Positions 27,487 through 35,388 of a stretch of 64,000 nt of DNA are shown one piece after another. The translations under genes and the position numbers were made by a program. Position 1 is the stretch's first letter. Every line of letters begins with the position of its first letter. The DNA is from an uncultured Brachybacterium sp. (GTDB lineage Bacteria > Actinomycetota > Actinomycetes > Actinomycetales > Dermabacteraceae). Below the pieces are notes generated by a model, which saw nothing but the letters and a program-made list of their open reading frames with translations, did not search any database and was not told the DNA's origin. Location of the stretch: the NCBI RefSeq assembly GCF_947500705.1, contig NZ_CANMSY010000010.1:62001-126000 (forward strand), in the 5' to 3' direction.

Positions 27487-27635
27487 GAGGTATACCTCTT
27501 GTTCGCGTGTGTTGAATCCAGTCATGCAGCCGCGGATTCAGCGTCCCACATTACCGCAGCAACGGCCCGAGGTCCACGACCGACGACGCTGGTCACGCCT
27601 TGCTTCCTGTGGAGTGCCTCACGCGGACGCCGGGC

Positions 27636-28997
27636 TCACGAGCGCAGGATCCGTCGCAGCGCCTCAACCCGGCCCCTCGTGCGCTCCTCGTTCCCGTGAC
27701 CCTTGGGGTGGTAGTAGTCCACGCCCACCAGGTCATCGGGGGCGTACTGCTGTGCCACCACTCCGTGCGGGGCGTCATGGGCGTACTGGTACTCCACGCC
27801 GTGCCCGAGCTTCTTCGCGCCGGAATAGTGCGCGTCGCGCAAATGCGCCGGCACGCCCTGCCCCTTCCCGGCGCGGACATCGGCGATGGCCGCATCCAGT
27901 GCCTGATACGACGCATTGGACTTCGGCGCGGTGGCGATATGGACCACGGCCTGGGCCAGCGGGATCCGTCCTTCGGGCATGCCGAGCATCTGCACCGCCT
28001 GCATCGCGGCGACGGCGACCTGGAGGGCGCTCGGATCGGCCATGCCGACCTCCTCCCCTGCGGCGATGACCACCCGTCGGGCGATGAAACGGGGGTCCTC
28101 CCCCGCCTCGATCATCCGTGCCAGGTAGTGCAGGGCCGCGTCGACGTCACTGCCCCGCATCGACTTGATGAAGGCGCTGGTGACGTCGTAGTGCTGGTCG
28201 CCGGCCCGGTCATAGCGCACGGCGGCCCGGTTGACCGCCTGGGCGAGCGTCGCGGCGTCGATCTCCCGGGATTCCTTCATCAGCGCCGCCGCCGCGGCCG
28301 CCTCGAGGGAGGTGAGGATCTTCCGGGCGTCACCGCCGCCGAGCCGGAGCAGCGCCTCGCGCGCCTCGTCGGTCAGGGTCACCGAGCCGGCCAGGCCGCG
28401 CTCGTCCTCGAGTGCGCGGTCGACGAGCGCGTCGAGATCCTCCCTGCCCAGCGACTCCAGGGTGAGCACGATCGATCGGGACAGCAGCGGCGAGATCACC
28501 GAGAAGTAGGGGTTCTCGGTGGTCGCGGCGATCAGCGTGACCCAGCGGTTCTCGACGCTCGGCAGCAGGGCGTCCTGCTGGGATTTGGAGAAGCGGTGCA
28601 CCTCGTCGACGAAGAGCACCGTCTCGCGGCCGATCGTGCGCAGTCGGGAGCGGGCCTGGTCGACGACCTCGCGGATGTCCTTGACCCCGGCGAGCACGGC
28701 GGAGACCTCGACGAACTCGCGATCCCCGGACTGCGCGACGACATAGGCGAGGGTGGTCTTGCCCGTGCCGGGAGGACCCCACAGGATCAGGGAGCTGGGG
28801 GCGGTGCGGGAATCGTCGGCCCCGACCAGGCGCCGCAGCGGGCTGCCGGGTTCGAGCGCGCTGCGCTGACCCACGACCTCCTCGAGGGAGCGCGGTCGCA
28901 TCCGGACCGCCAGCGGAGCGCGGTGGTCGCGGTTGCGATCCGAGAGGGTGCGCGGTGCGGGGGCGTCACCGCTGAGGGAGAAGAGGTCCTCGTCCAT
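27636..28997 (-). CDS. rarA: replication-associated recombination protein RarA (MgsA)
   Basis: This 453-residue AAA+ ATPase acts at stalled replication forks. It opens with a short DnaN/SSB-interacting-type N-terminus ([10 protein letters not shown]), and [13 protein letters not shown] follows. Walker A is [12 protein letters not shown] and Walker B is [18 protein letters not shown]. The MgsA C-terminal tetramerisation part has the conserved [19 protein letters not shown] and [17 protein letters not shown]. The start ATG lies six bases after TACCCT with GGAGGG in between, which suggests a leaderless mRNA. It is divergent from the patatin gene. Confidence 0.95.
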   Translation of the reverse strand: MDEDLFSLSGDAPAPRTLSDRNRDHRAPLAVRMRPRSLEEVVGQRSALEPGSPLRRLVGADDSRTAPSSLILWGPPGTGKTTLAYVVAQSGDREFVEVSAVLAGVKDIREVVDQARSRLRTIGRETVLFVDEVHRFSKSQQDALLPSVENRWVTLIAATTENPYFSVISPLLSRSIVLTLESLGREDLDALVDRALEDERGLAGSVTLTDEAREALLRLGGGDARKILTSLEAAAAAALMKESREIDAATLAQAVNRAAVRYDRAGDQHYDVTSAFIKSMRGSDVDAALHYLARMIEAGEDPRFIARRVVIAAGEEVGMADPSALQVAVAAMQAVQMLGMPEGRIPLAQAVVHIATAPKSNASYQALDAAIADVRAGKGQGVPAHLRDAHYSGAKKLGHGVEYQYAHDAPHGVVAQQYAPDDLVGVDYYHPKGHGNEERTRGRVEALRRILRS

Positions 28998-29003
28998 CCC
29001 TCC

Positions 29004-29009
29004 AGGGTA
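29004..29009 (-). promoter_or_regulatory. candidate -10 element (TACCCT) for leaderless rarA
   Basis: TACCCT on the minus strand is followed by GGAGGG and then directly by the rarA ATG at 28997. The layout matches that of the PAC2 and marR starts. Confidence 0.4.
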
Positions 29010-29138
29010 GGCCCGGCACCTGAGGCGACGTGCCCAGGAGCGCAGCCTGCGCCCACCCCGCTCGGGTCAGTGCGGTGAACCGATCTCACCCCCTCGACCA
29101 CCCGGCCCAGACCAGGCCGCGCGGAGATCCGACCCCCC

Positions 29139-29166
29139 TTGACACCGTCCAGCATCATACGATAAT
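29139..29166 (+). promoter_or_regulatory. sigma-70-type promoter for leaderless patatin gene
   Basis: A perfect -35 TTGACA (29139-29144) and a near-perfect -10 GATAAT (29161-29166) are separated by 16 bases. The predicted transcription start, seven bases after the -10, is the A of the ATG at 29173, and no Shine-Dalgarno is present. Confidence 0.7.
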
Positions 29167-29172
29167 GCACTC

Positions 29173-30243
29173 ATGAAGAGCGTCGACGCTTCGGAACCGT
29201 CAGCATCCCGTACGCCTTCTCCTCCGGTCGAGGACCGGCTCGACCTGGTCCTCGAGGGCGGTGGGGTCAAGGGCATCGCGCTGGTCGGAGCCCTCGAGGT
29301 GCTCGAGGAACGCGGCTACCGCTTCAACCGCGTCGTCGGCTCATCAGCAGGCGCCATTGCGGGCGCCATGGTGGCTGCCGGTATCCCGAGTGCCACGATG
29401 GCGGAGATCATGAGGTCCGTCGAGTACGGAAGATTCCAGGACGGGCGGCGTTGGAACCGGTTCCTGCCGGTGCAGGCGATCGGTGTCCTGGTGAAGAAGG
29501 GCATCTATCCCGGCCGCTTCCTCGAAGAATGGCTCGACGAACAGCTGAGGACGCACGGTCCGCGCTACGAGCAGGGAACCTTCTCCGACCTGAGGTACGA
29601 GGACCCCGAGAATGCGCGGTCCATCCCGGAGAACGAGAAGTTCCGCCTGGTCGTCACCGCATCGGACCTGTCCAACGGGCGTCTGAAGTTCCTGCCGCGG
29701 GACTTCGAGGACTATCACCGCACGCCGGGAGAGCAGAGAATCGTCGACGCCGTTCGCATCTCGATGTCTATACCGTTCTTCTTCCGGCCCGTGAAGTGGA
29801 CCGAGACGAATGGACGCGGAACGTGGTTGGTCGACGGCGGGATGCTGTCAAACTTCCCGATCACGGAGTTCGACGCCCCGGCGGACCGAACGCCTCGCTG
29901 GCCGACTTACGGCATCAAGCTCTCGAGCAGACCGGACACTGCTCTCGGAGTCGCGAACAAGATCACCGGCACGCTGTCGTTCGGTATCGCCATCCTGCGG
30001 ACGATGATGGGCTTCTATGACGGCATGCACATCGAGTCGGCGGATGCCATCGCCCGCACGATCTTCATCGACACCGGCAAGGTTCGCACGACGCAGTTCG
30101 ACCTGACGGAAGCGGACCGGGACATGCTGTATCGGAACGGTCGCCACGCCGCGATCACTTTCCTCGACGGTTCCGAGGGCACGCCGGGGTGGAACTTCGA
30201 CCGATACATCAGCGAGTTCCGGCCCAGGGCGGCCCCAGCCTGA
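29173..30243 (+). CDS. patatin-like phospholipase family protein
   Basis: This 356-residue protein is a predicted Ser-Asp dyad lipid acyl hydrolase. The oxyanion loop is LEGGGVKGIAL (about residues 27-37), the nucleophile Ser58 sits in GSSAG, and the Asp of the dyad is Asp221 in VDGG. There is no signal peptide, so it is probably cytoplasmic and acts on membrane lipids. A strong promoter puts the transcript start on the ATG. It is convergent with pyrD. Confidence 0.92.
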   Translation: MKSVDASEPSASRTPSPPVEDRLDLVLEGGGVKGIALVGALEVLEERGYRFNRVVGSSAGAIAGAMVAAGIPSATMAEIMRSVEYGRFQDGRRWNRFLPVQAIGVLVKKGIYPGRFLEEWLDEQLRTHGPRYEQGTFSDLRYEDPENARSIPENEKFRLVVTASDLSNGRLKFLPRDFEDYHRTPGEQRIVDAVRISMSIPFFFRPVKWTETNGRGTWLVDGGMLSNFPITEFDAPADRTPRWPTYGIKLSSRPDTALGVANKITGTLSFGIAILRTMMGFYDGMHIESADAIARTIFIDTGKVRTTQFDLTEADRDMLYRNGRHAAITFLDGSEGTPGWNFDRYISEFRPRAAPA

Positions 30244-30289
30244 TCCTCCGTCGTAGGGCGGAACGGGAAGCATGCCGGCAGGGCCGTCC

Positions 30290-31390
30290 TCAGCTCCGCA
30301 GCGCGCGAGCGATGCGCCCGGGCCACGACGGGCCTTCGTAGATCATCGCGGTGTACCCCTGGACGAGATCTGCCCCGGCGTCGAGGCGATCGCGCACATC
30401 CTGAGCGGTGGTCACGCCGCCGCAGCTGATGATCACGGCGTCCTGCGGAAGGGTGGCACGCAGCAGCTGCAGCACCTGCAGCGAACGCTCGGCGAGGATC
30501 GGCCCGGAGAGCCCGCCCGCGCCGATCTGCTCGACCTGCGCTCGCGGGGTCACGAGCGAGTCGGGGCGGGCGATGGTGGTGTTGGTCGCGATCACACCGG
30601 CCAGCCCCACCTCGGCGGCGAGCCGGGCGACTGCCCGCACGTCCCCGTCATGGAGGTCAGGGGCGATCTTCACCAGGACCGGCACCTCCCGACGCAGCCG
30701 GGTCCGCGCGGCTGCGGCCTCCTCAGCGACTGCTTCGAGGATCGGGCGGAGCATCTCGACGCTCTGCAGATCCCGAAGCCCGGGGGTGTTCGGGCTGGAG
30801 ACGTTGATGGCGAGATAGCTGGCATAGGGGGCGAGCAGGCGGGCGGAGAAGCGGTAGTCCTCGGCGGCATCCTCGAGGGCGGTCACCTTGGACTTGCCGA
30901 TGTTCACGCCGATCGCGGCGCGCTGACCACGTTCGGTGCGGCGCGCTCTGGCCAGGCGGCGGGCCAGGGCCTGAGCTCCGTGGTTGTTGAACCCCATGCG
31001 GTTGATCAGGGCCCGGTCCTCCATCAGCCGGAACGAGCGCGGCCGAGGGTTGCCGGGCTGCGCCTTGGCGGTGACGGTGCCCACCTCGACATGGCCGAAG
31101 CCGAGATCCAGCAGGGCCAGCGGCACCTCGCCGTCCTTGTCGAAGCCAGCGGCCAGTCCCAGCGGGCTGCGGTGCTCGGCACCGAGGATCATGCGGCTGG
31201 GTCCGGTATCCCGCAGCGGGTCTGCGCCGCCGAACAGCGTGCGCAGCAGCTGCGGGCCGCCCGGAAGGCGATGTGCACCGGCGAGGGCCCGCACCGTCAA
31301 CCGATGCGCGTGTTCCGGATCGAGCCGGCTCAGCGCGCAGCGGAAGAGCACGTCATAGAGCCCACGTCGAGGGGCGTCATCAGGGGTCAC
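30290..31390 (-). CDS. pyrD: quinone-dependent dihydroorotate dehydrogenase (class 2)
   Basis: This 366-residue flavoenzyme oxidises dihydroorotate to orotate in pyrimidine synthesis and passes electrons to membrane quinones. The N-terminal helical extension (YDVLFRCALSRLDPEHAHRL) marks class 2. Further motifs are FGHVEVGTVTAKAQPGNPRPR, NRMGFNNHG, and INVSSPNTPGLRDLQ with the catalytic Ser. VKIAPDLHD and ATNTTIARP follow. The GTG start lies seven bases after TACGGT, which fits a leaderless mRNA. It shares direction with the two small membrane protein genes. Confidence 0.96.
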   Translation of the reverse strand: MTPDDAPRRGLYDVLFRCALSRLDPEHAHRLTVRALAGAHRLPGGPQLLRTLFGGADPLRDTGPSRMILGAEHRSPLGLAAGFDKDGEVPLALLDLGFGHVEVGTVTAKAQPGNPRPRSFRLMEDRALINRMGFNNHGAQALARRLARARRTERGQRAAIGVNIGKSKVTALEDAAEDYRFSARLLAPYASYLAINVSSPNTPGLRDLQSVEMLRPILEAVAEEAAAARTRLRREVPVLVKIAPDLHDGDVRAVARLAAEVGLAGVIATNTTIARPDSLVTPRAQVEQIGAGGLSGPILAERSLQVLQLLRATLPQDAVIISCGGVTTAQDVRDRLDAGADLVQGYTAMIYEGPSWPGRIARALRS

Positions 31391-31397
31391 GGGGAAT

Positions 31398-31403
31398 ACC
31401 GTA
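31398..31403 (-). promoter_or_regulatory. candidate -10 element (TACGGT) for pyrD
   Basis: TACGGT on the minus strand ends seven bases before the GTG at 31390. No Shine-Dalgarno is visible before the GTG. Confidence 0.4.
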
Positions 31404-31423
31404 CGCGGTCCTGGGAGCAGATC

Positions 31424-31912
31424 TCAGCGCGCAGGTCCCGAGCGACGTGCTCGCGACATGTAGAGCAGAGCGACCACGGGCAGCAGCAGGGGCACGAAGC
31501 CGTAGTCCCTGCCGTAGACGCCCCAGACCGTCCCGTCCGGGAACAGCGCCGGATCGAGCAAGGTGAGGGAGCCGACGATGAGCACTCCCACCAGCTCGGC
31601 GACGCACAGCGTCCTCGCCACCGGCGAGCCGCGGCCTCGACGGACCAGCGCGATGGTCACCGCGATGTAGGTCACGGCGGCGAGCAGCGAGAGGCTGTAC
31701 GCGACGGGGGCGAAGGAGAAGTCGCGCAGCACCTGGACCAGGCTGCGCGCGGTCGCCGAGAGCGCGAAGATGCCGTAGACCGCGATCAGGACGATCTCGA
31801 AGCCGCGCCCGGTGCGCTCAGGACGCTCCGGGTTCGATGGGCGTGGGTTCGACGCGCGCGAACTTCCGGTGCTCGTCACGTCCTTCCTGTCCTTCGCGCT
31901 CTTCGCACTCAT
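31424..31912 (-). CDS. small integral membrane protein, function unknown
   Basis: This 162-residue protein has a polar, Ser/Arg/Pro-rich N-terminus of about 35 residues, then roughly four hydrophobic segments (IVLIAVYGIFALSATA, YSLSLLAAVTYIAVTIAL, VAELVGVLIVGSLTLL, FVPLLLPVVALLYM). I do not recognise a characterised family; similar four-helix proteins sit beside pyrD in Micrococcales. Its ATG overlaps the stop of the upstream membrane gene (ATGA), so the pair is coupled and the two products may act together. Confidence 0.85.
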   Translation of the reverse strand: MSAKSAKDRKDVTSTGSSRASNPRPSNPERPERTGRGFEIVLIAVYGIFALSATARSLVQVLRDFSFAPVAYSLSLLAAVTYIAVTIALVRRGRGSPVARTLCVAELVGVLIVGSLTLLDPALFPDGTVWGVYGRDYGFVPLLLPVVALLYMSRARRSGPAR

Positions 31913-32271
31913 GCGAATCCTCCTGGCCAGATCTGCTCCAGCCGCATCAGCAGCACCACCGAGACCGCCGCGCAGATGGCGATGACGAGACTCCCCCAGC
32001 GGCTGCGTTCGAACAGTCCCACCCAACCGCCGCCGACGGTCATCAGCAGCGCCGTGGCGAGGTAGCCGTACAGGGTCACCCGCTCCGGAGGATTCCCGCC
32101 GGCGAGGTCCTTCAGCCCCAGGGCGACTCCCAGCACGGCCCAGGCAGCGGCTGCCAGGGCACAGGCTCCCAGCAGCACCAGATCGGCGTTCAGGTCGCGC
32201 GCCGCGTAGTACATCCCGAGCAGGGCGGTCAGCCCGCCCAGCCCCACGACCACGATGCTCAGCACCGTCAT
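31909..32271 (-). CDS. small integral membrane protein, function unknown
   Basis: This 120-residue protein is almost entirely made of four hydrophobic helices (MTVLSIVVVGLGGLTALLGM, LLGACALAAAAWAVLGVAL, YLATALLMTVGGGW, LVIAICAAVSVVLLM). A GGAGGAG site precedes the ATG. It is divergent from pepA and overlaps the next membrane gene by four bases. No function can be assigned. Confidence 0.83.
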   Translation of the reverse strand: MTVLSIVVVGLGGLTALLGMYYAARDLNADLVLLGACALAAAAWAVLGVALGLKDLAGGNPPERVTLYGYLATALLMTVGGGWVGLFERSRWGSLVIAICAAVSVVLLMRLEQIWPGGFA

Positions 32272-32299
32272 CTGCTCCTCCGCCCTCCTCCGTGGGACG

Positions 32300-32329
32300 C
32301 CGACACCGTGTCCGGCCCGCCCCTACGAT
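32300..32329 (+). promoter_or_regulatory. candidate promoter for leaderless pepA
   Basis: A CCGACA -35-like hexamer (32300-32305) is followed 18 bases later by TACGAT (32324-32329). Six bases after that comes the ATG at 32336, with no Shine-Dalgarno. Confidence 0.45.
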
Positions 32330-32335
32330 AGAGCC

Positions 32336-33814
32336 ATGCCCACCATCGACATCACCGATACATCACTGCGCGACGTCGCTGCCGACGTCCTCATCCTTCC
32401 TCTCCTCGCGGGCGCTGACGGCGCCCCCGCCACCGTGCCCGGTGCACCGGAGATCTCCGAGGTCATCGCGGGTCTCGACGCCTCGTCCGCCCGGGGCGAT
32501 CTCCACCGGATCCCCTCCTATGGACTGGCCTCCGCCACCTCGCTGCTGCTCGTCGGCGTCGGTGACGAGGATCTCGCAGCAGTCGAGGAGGAGGACCTCC
32601 GGATCGCCTTCGGCGCGGCCACCCGTTCGCTCGCCGGCGTCGAGCACGCCGCCCTCGCGGTGCCCACCGCGACCACGGAGCAGCGCGCCGCCGCCCTCGA
32701 GGGTGCCGCGCTCGGCGCCTACACCTTCATCACGTACAAGACCGGCACCGGTGCCGGCGCACCGAAGGCCGCCCTCGCGGCGCTCACCCTGGTCGCCGAG
32801 GAGGACGCCGACGCCGCCCAGGCCGCGGTCGACCGTTCCGGCGTGCTCGCCGAGATCGTCGGCATCGTGCGCGACCTCGTCAACACGCCCCCGAACCTGC
32901 TCTACCCCGCCGAGTTCGCCCGCCGCGCCGAGGAGCTCGTCGCCGATCTGCCGATCACGGTGACCGTCCTGGACGAGAAGCAGCTCGCCGAGGGCGGCTA
33001 CGGCGGCATCGTGGGCGTCGGCCAGGGCTCGACCCGCCCGCCCCGCCTGGTGCGCCTGGAGTACGCCCCCGCGGGCGCCACCAGCTCGGTGGCCCTGGTG
33101 GGCAAGGGGATCACCTTCGACACCGGCGGCATCTCGCTCAAGCCCGCCGCCGGCATGGAGGACATGACCTCCGACATGACCGGCGCTGCCACCGTGCTCG
33201 CTGCAGCCGTCGGGGCGGCGCGCCTCGGCCTCGAGATCAAGGTCACCACCTACCTCGCACTGGCCGAGAACATGCCCGGCGGCGGGGCCCAGCGCCCCGG
33301 CGACGTGGTCACCATGCGCAACGGGAAGACCGTCGAGGTCCTCAACACCGATGCCGAGGGGCGGATGGTGATGGCCGACGCCCTGGTCGACGCCGTCGCC
33401 GAGGGGCCGGACCTCGTGGTCGATGTCGCCACTCTCACCGGCGCGGCCGTCGTGGCGCTCGGCAAGCGCACCGCCGGTGTGATGGGCACGGCCGAGGGCC
33501 GCGACCTCGTGATGGCGGCCTCGGAGGCGACCGGTGAGCCGTTCTGGCCGTTGCCCTTCCCTCGCGAGCTGCGTGCGGATCTGAACGGCCGCGTCGCCGA
33601 TCTCCGCAATATCGGGGACCGACCCGGCGGTGCGCTCTCGGCGGGCATCTTCCTGGCCGAGTTCGTGGGCGAGACCCCGTGGGCCCACCTGGATATCGCC
33701 GGGCCGGGCTACGCCTCCTCGCCTCAGGGCTATACGGGCAAGGGCGCCACCGGGATGAGCACCCGCACCGTGCTGCAGCTCCTCGCGGACGTCGCTTCCC
33801 GTCCCGCGGCGTGA
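32336..33814 (+). CDS. pepA: leucyl aminopeptidase (M17)
   Basis: This 492-residue protein is a hexameric, two-metal cytosolic aminopeptidase that removes N-terminal residues from peptides. The C-terminal catalytic domain has VGKGITFDTGGISLKP with the metal-binding Lys and Asp, and NTDAEGRMVMADAL, the family signature. GGALSAGIFLAEFV and WAHLDIAGP follow. The N-terminal macro-like domain covers about residues 1-170. The ATG at 32336 is supported by the leaderless promoter pattern, and the longer frame back to 32255 is not needed. Confidence 0.96.
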   Translation: MPTIDITDTSLRDVAADVLILPLLAGADGAPATVPGAPEISEVIAGLDASSARGDLHRIPSYGLASATSLLLVGVGDEDLAAVEEEDLRIAFGAATRSLAGVEHAALAVPTATTEQRAAALEGAALGAYTFITYKTGTGAGAPKAALAALTLVAEEDADAAQAAVDRSGVLAEIVGIVRDLVNTPPNLLYPAEFARRAEELVADLPITVTVLDEKQLAEGGYGGIVGVGQGSTRPPRLVRLEYAPAGATSSVALVGKGITFDTGGISLKPAAGMEDMTSDMTGAATVLAAAVGAARLGLEIKVTTYLALAENMPGGGAQRPGDVVTMRNGKTVEVLNTDAEGRMVMADALVDAVAEGPDLVVDVATLTGAAVVALGKRTAGVMGTAEGRDLVMAASEATGEPFWPLPFPRELRADLNGRVADLRNIGDRPGGALSAGIFLAEFVGETPWAHLDIAGPGYASSPQGYTGKGATGMSTRTVLQLLADVASRPAA

Positions 33815-33961
33815 TGCGCACCGCACCTCAGCACTGAGAGATCGCGCGAAGCAGTCGGTCCGGCGCCGCCTGGTGGCCTAGCATGGGACACGCAGGCGGC
33901 GCCGTCGGCCATACAGGTCCCGACGGGTCGCGGAGTGACGTATACACCGAGGAGCACACAG

Positions 33962-35365
33962 GTGGCGGAGACAACCACTGACCAGTTCGACGTCGTGATC
34001 CTGGGCGGTGGCAGCGGCGGCTATGCGGCCGCGCTGCGCGGAGCCCAGCTCGGCCAGAAGATCGCGCTCGTGGAGAAGGACAAGCTCGGTGGCACCTGCC
34101 TGCACCGCGGCTGTGTCCCGACCAAGGCGATGCTGCACGTCGGCGAACTCGCCGACGCCCCGTCCGAGGCGGCCGCCGCCGGCGTCGACCTGACCCTGAA
34201 CGGCATCGACGCCACCAAGGTGATCGGCTTCAAGGACAAGATCATCGGCCGCCTCTACAAGGGCCTCCAGGGCCTGGTGAAGTCGCGAAAGGTCGAGTAC
34301 GTCGAGGGCTTCGGCACGCTCACGGGCCCGAACACCGTCTCGGTCGAGACCGAGTCCGGCACCCGCACCCTGACCGGCAAGAACATCATCCTGGCCTCCG
34401 GCTCGTACTCGAAGACCCTTCCGGGCATCGACCTCGGCGGCCGCTTCCTCGACTCCGAGGCCGCGCTGCAGCTGCCCGAGATCCCCAAGAACCCCATCAT
34501 CCTGGGCGGCGGCGTGATCGGGGTCGAGTTCGCCTCGATCTGGAAGTCGCTCGGCGCGGGGTCCGTGACCATTATCGAAGGCCTCCCCCACCTGGTCGCC
34601 AACGAGGACGAGGCGCTGTCCAAGGCCCTCGAGCGCGCGTACAAGAAGCGCGGAATCAAGTTCTCGCTGGGCATCTTCACCGAGAAGGCCGAGCAGACCG
34701 AGTCCGGGGTGAAGGTCACCCTCGCCGACGGCAAGGTCTTCGAGGGCGACTACCTGCTGGTCGCCGTGGGCCGTGGCCCGAACACCTCAGGGCTCGGCTA
34801 CGAGGAGCAGGGCATCGAGATGGATCGCGGCTTCGTGCTCGCGAACAAGGAGACCCTCGAGACCAACGTCCCCGGCGTCTACGCCGTGGGCGACATCGTC
34901 CCCGGCCTGCAGCTCGCGCACCGCGGCTTTGCCCACGGCATCTTCGTGGCCGAACGGATCGGTGGCCTGAACCCGGCGCCGATCGTCGAGTCCGGCATCG
35001 AGCGGATCACCTACTGCGAGCCCGAGGTCGGTTCAGTGGGCCTGTCCGAGAAGCAGGCCAAGGAGCAGCTGGGTGAGGACGCCGTCGAGGCCTACGAGTA
35101 CAACCTCGGTGGCAACGGCAAGTCCCAGATCCTCGGCACCACCGGCTTCATCAAGCTCGTCCGCGAGAAGGATGGGCCCATCATCGGTGTCCACATGATC
35201 GGCTCGCGCACCTCCGAGCTGATGGGCGAGGCGCTGCTGATCGTCAACTGGGAGGCCTACCCCGAGGATGTCGCCTCCCTCGTCCACGGCCACCCCTCGC
35301 AGCACGAGGCCCTGGGCGAGGCCGCGCTCGCCCTCGCCGGCAAGCCGCTGCACGCCCACGCCTGA
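33962..35365 (+). CDS. lpdA: dihydrolipoyl dehydrogenase (E3)
   Basis: This 467-residue flavoprotein reoxidises dihydrolipoamide on the E2 subunits of 2-oxo-acid dehydrogenase complexes, giving NADH. It has the FAD motif ILGGGSGGYAAALRGAQLG and the redox-active disulphide Cys46/Cys51 in GGTCLHRGCVPTK. The NAD motif is LGGGVIGVEFAS, and the C-terminal catalytic His-Glu pair lies in HGHPSQHEALGE. The GTG at 33962 has GAGGAG upstream; an ATG at 33935 is a weaker alternative. It sits 23 bases upstream of the E2 gene, so the two subunits are co-transcribed. A TAGCAT hexamer at 33879 may be the -10. Confidence 0.96.
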   Translation: MAETTTDQFDVVILGGGSGGYAAALRGAQLGQKIALVEKDKLGGTCLHRGCVPTKAMLHVGELADAPSEAAAAGVDLTLNGIDATKVIGFKDKIIGRLYKGLQGLVKSRKVEYVEGFGTLTGPNTVSVETESGTRTLTGKNIILASGSYSKTLPGIDLGGRFLDSEAALQLPEIPKNPIILGGGVIGVEFASIWKSLGAGSVTIIEGLPHLVANEDEALSKALERAYKKRGIKFSLGIFTEKAEQTESGVKVTLADGKVFEGDYLLVAVGRGPNTSGLGYEEQGIEMDRGFVLANKETLETNVPGVYAVGDIVPGLQLAHRGFAHGIFVAERIGGLNPAPIVESGIERITYCEPEVGSVGLSEKQAKEQLGEDAVEAYEYNLGGNGKSQILGTTGFIKLVREKDGPIIGVHMIGSRTSELMGEALLIVNWEAYPEDVASLVHGHPSQHEALGEAALALAGKPLHAHA

Positions 35366-35388
35366 CTCTTCCAGGAGGAGAAACCCCC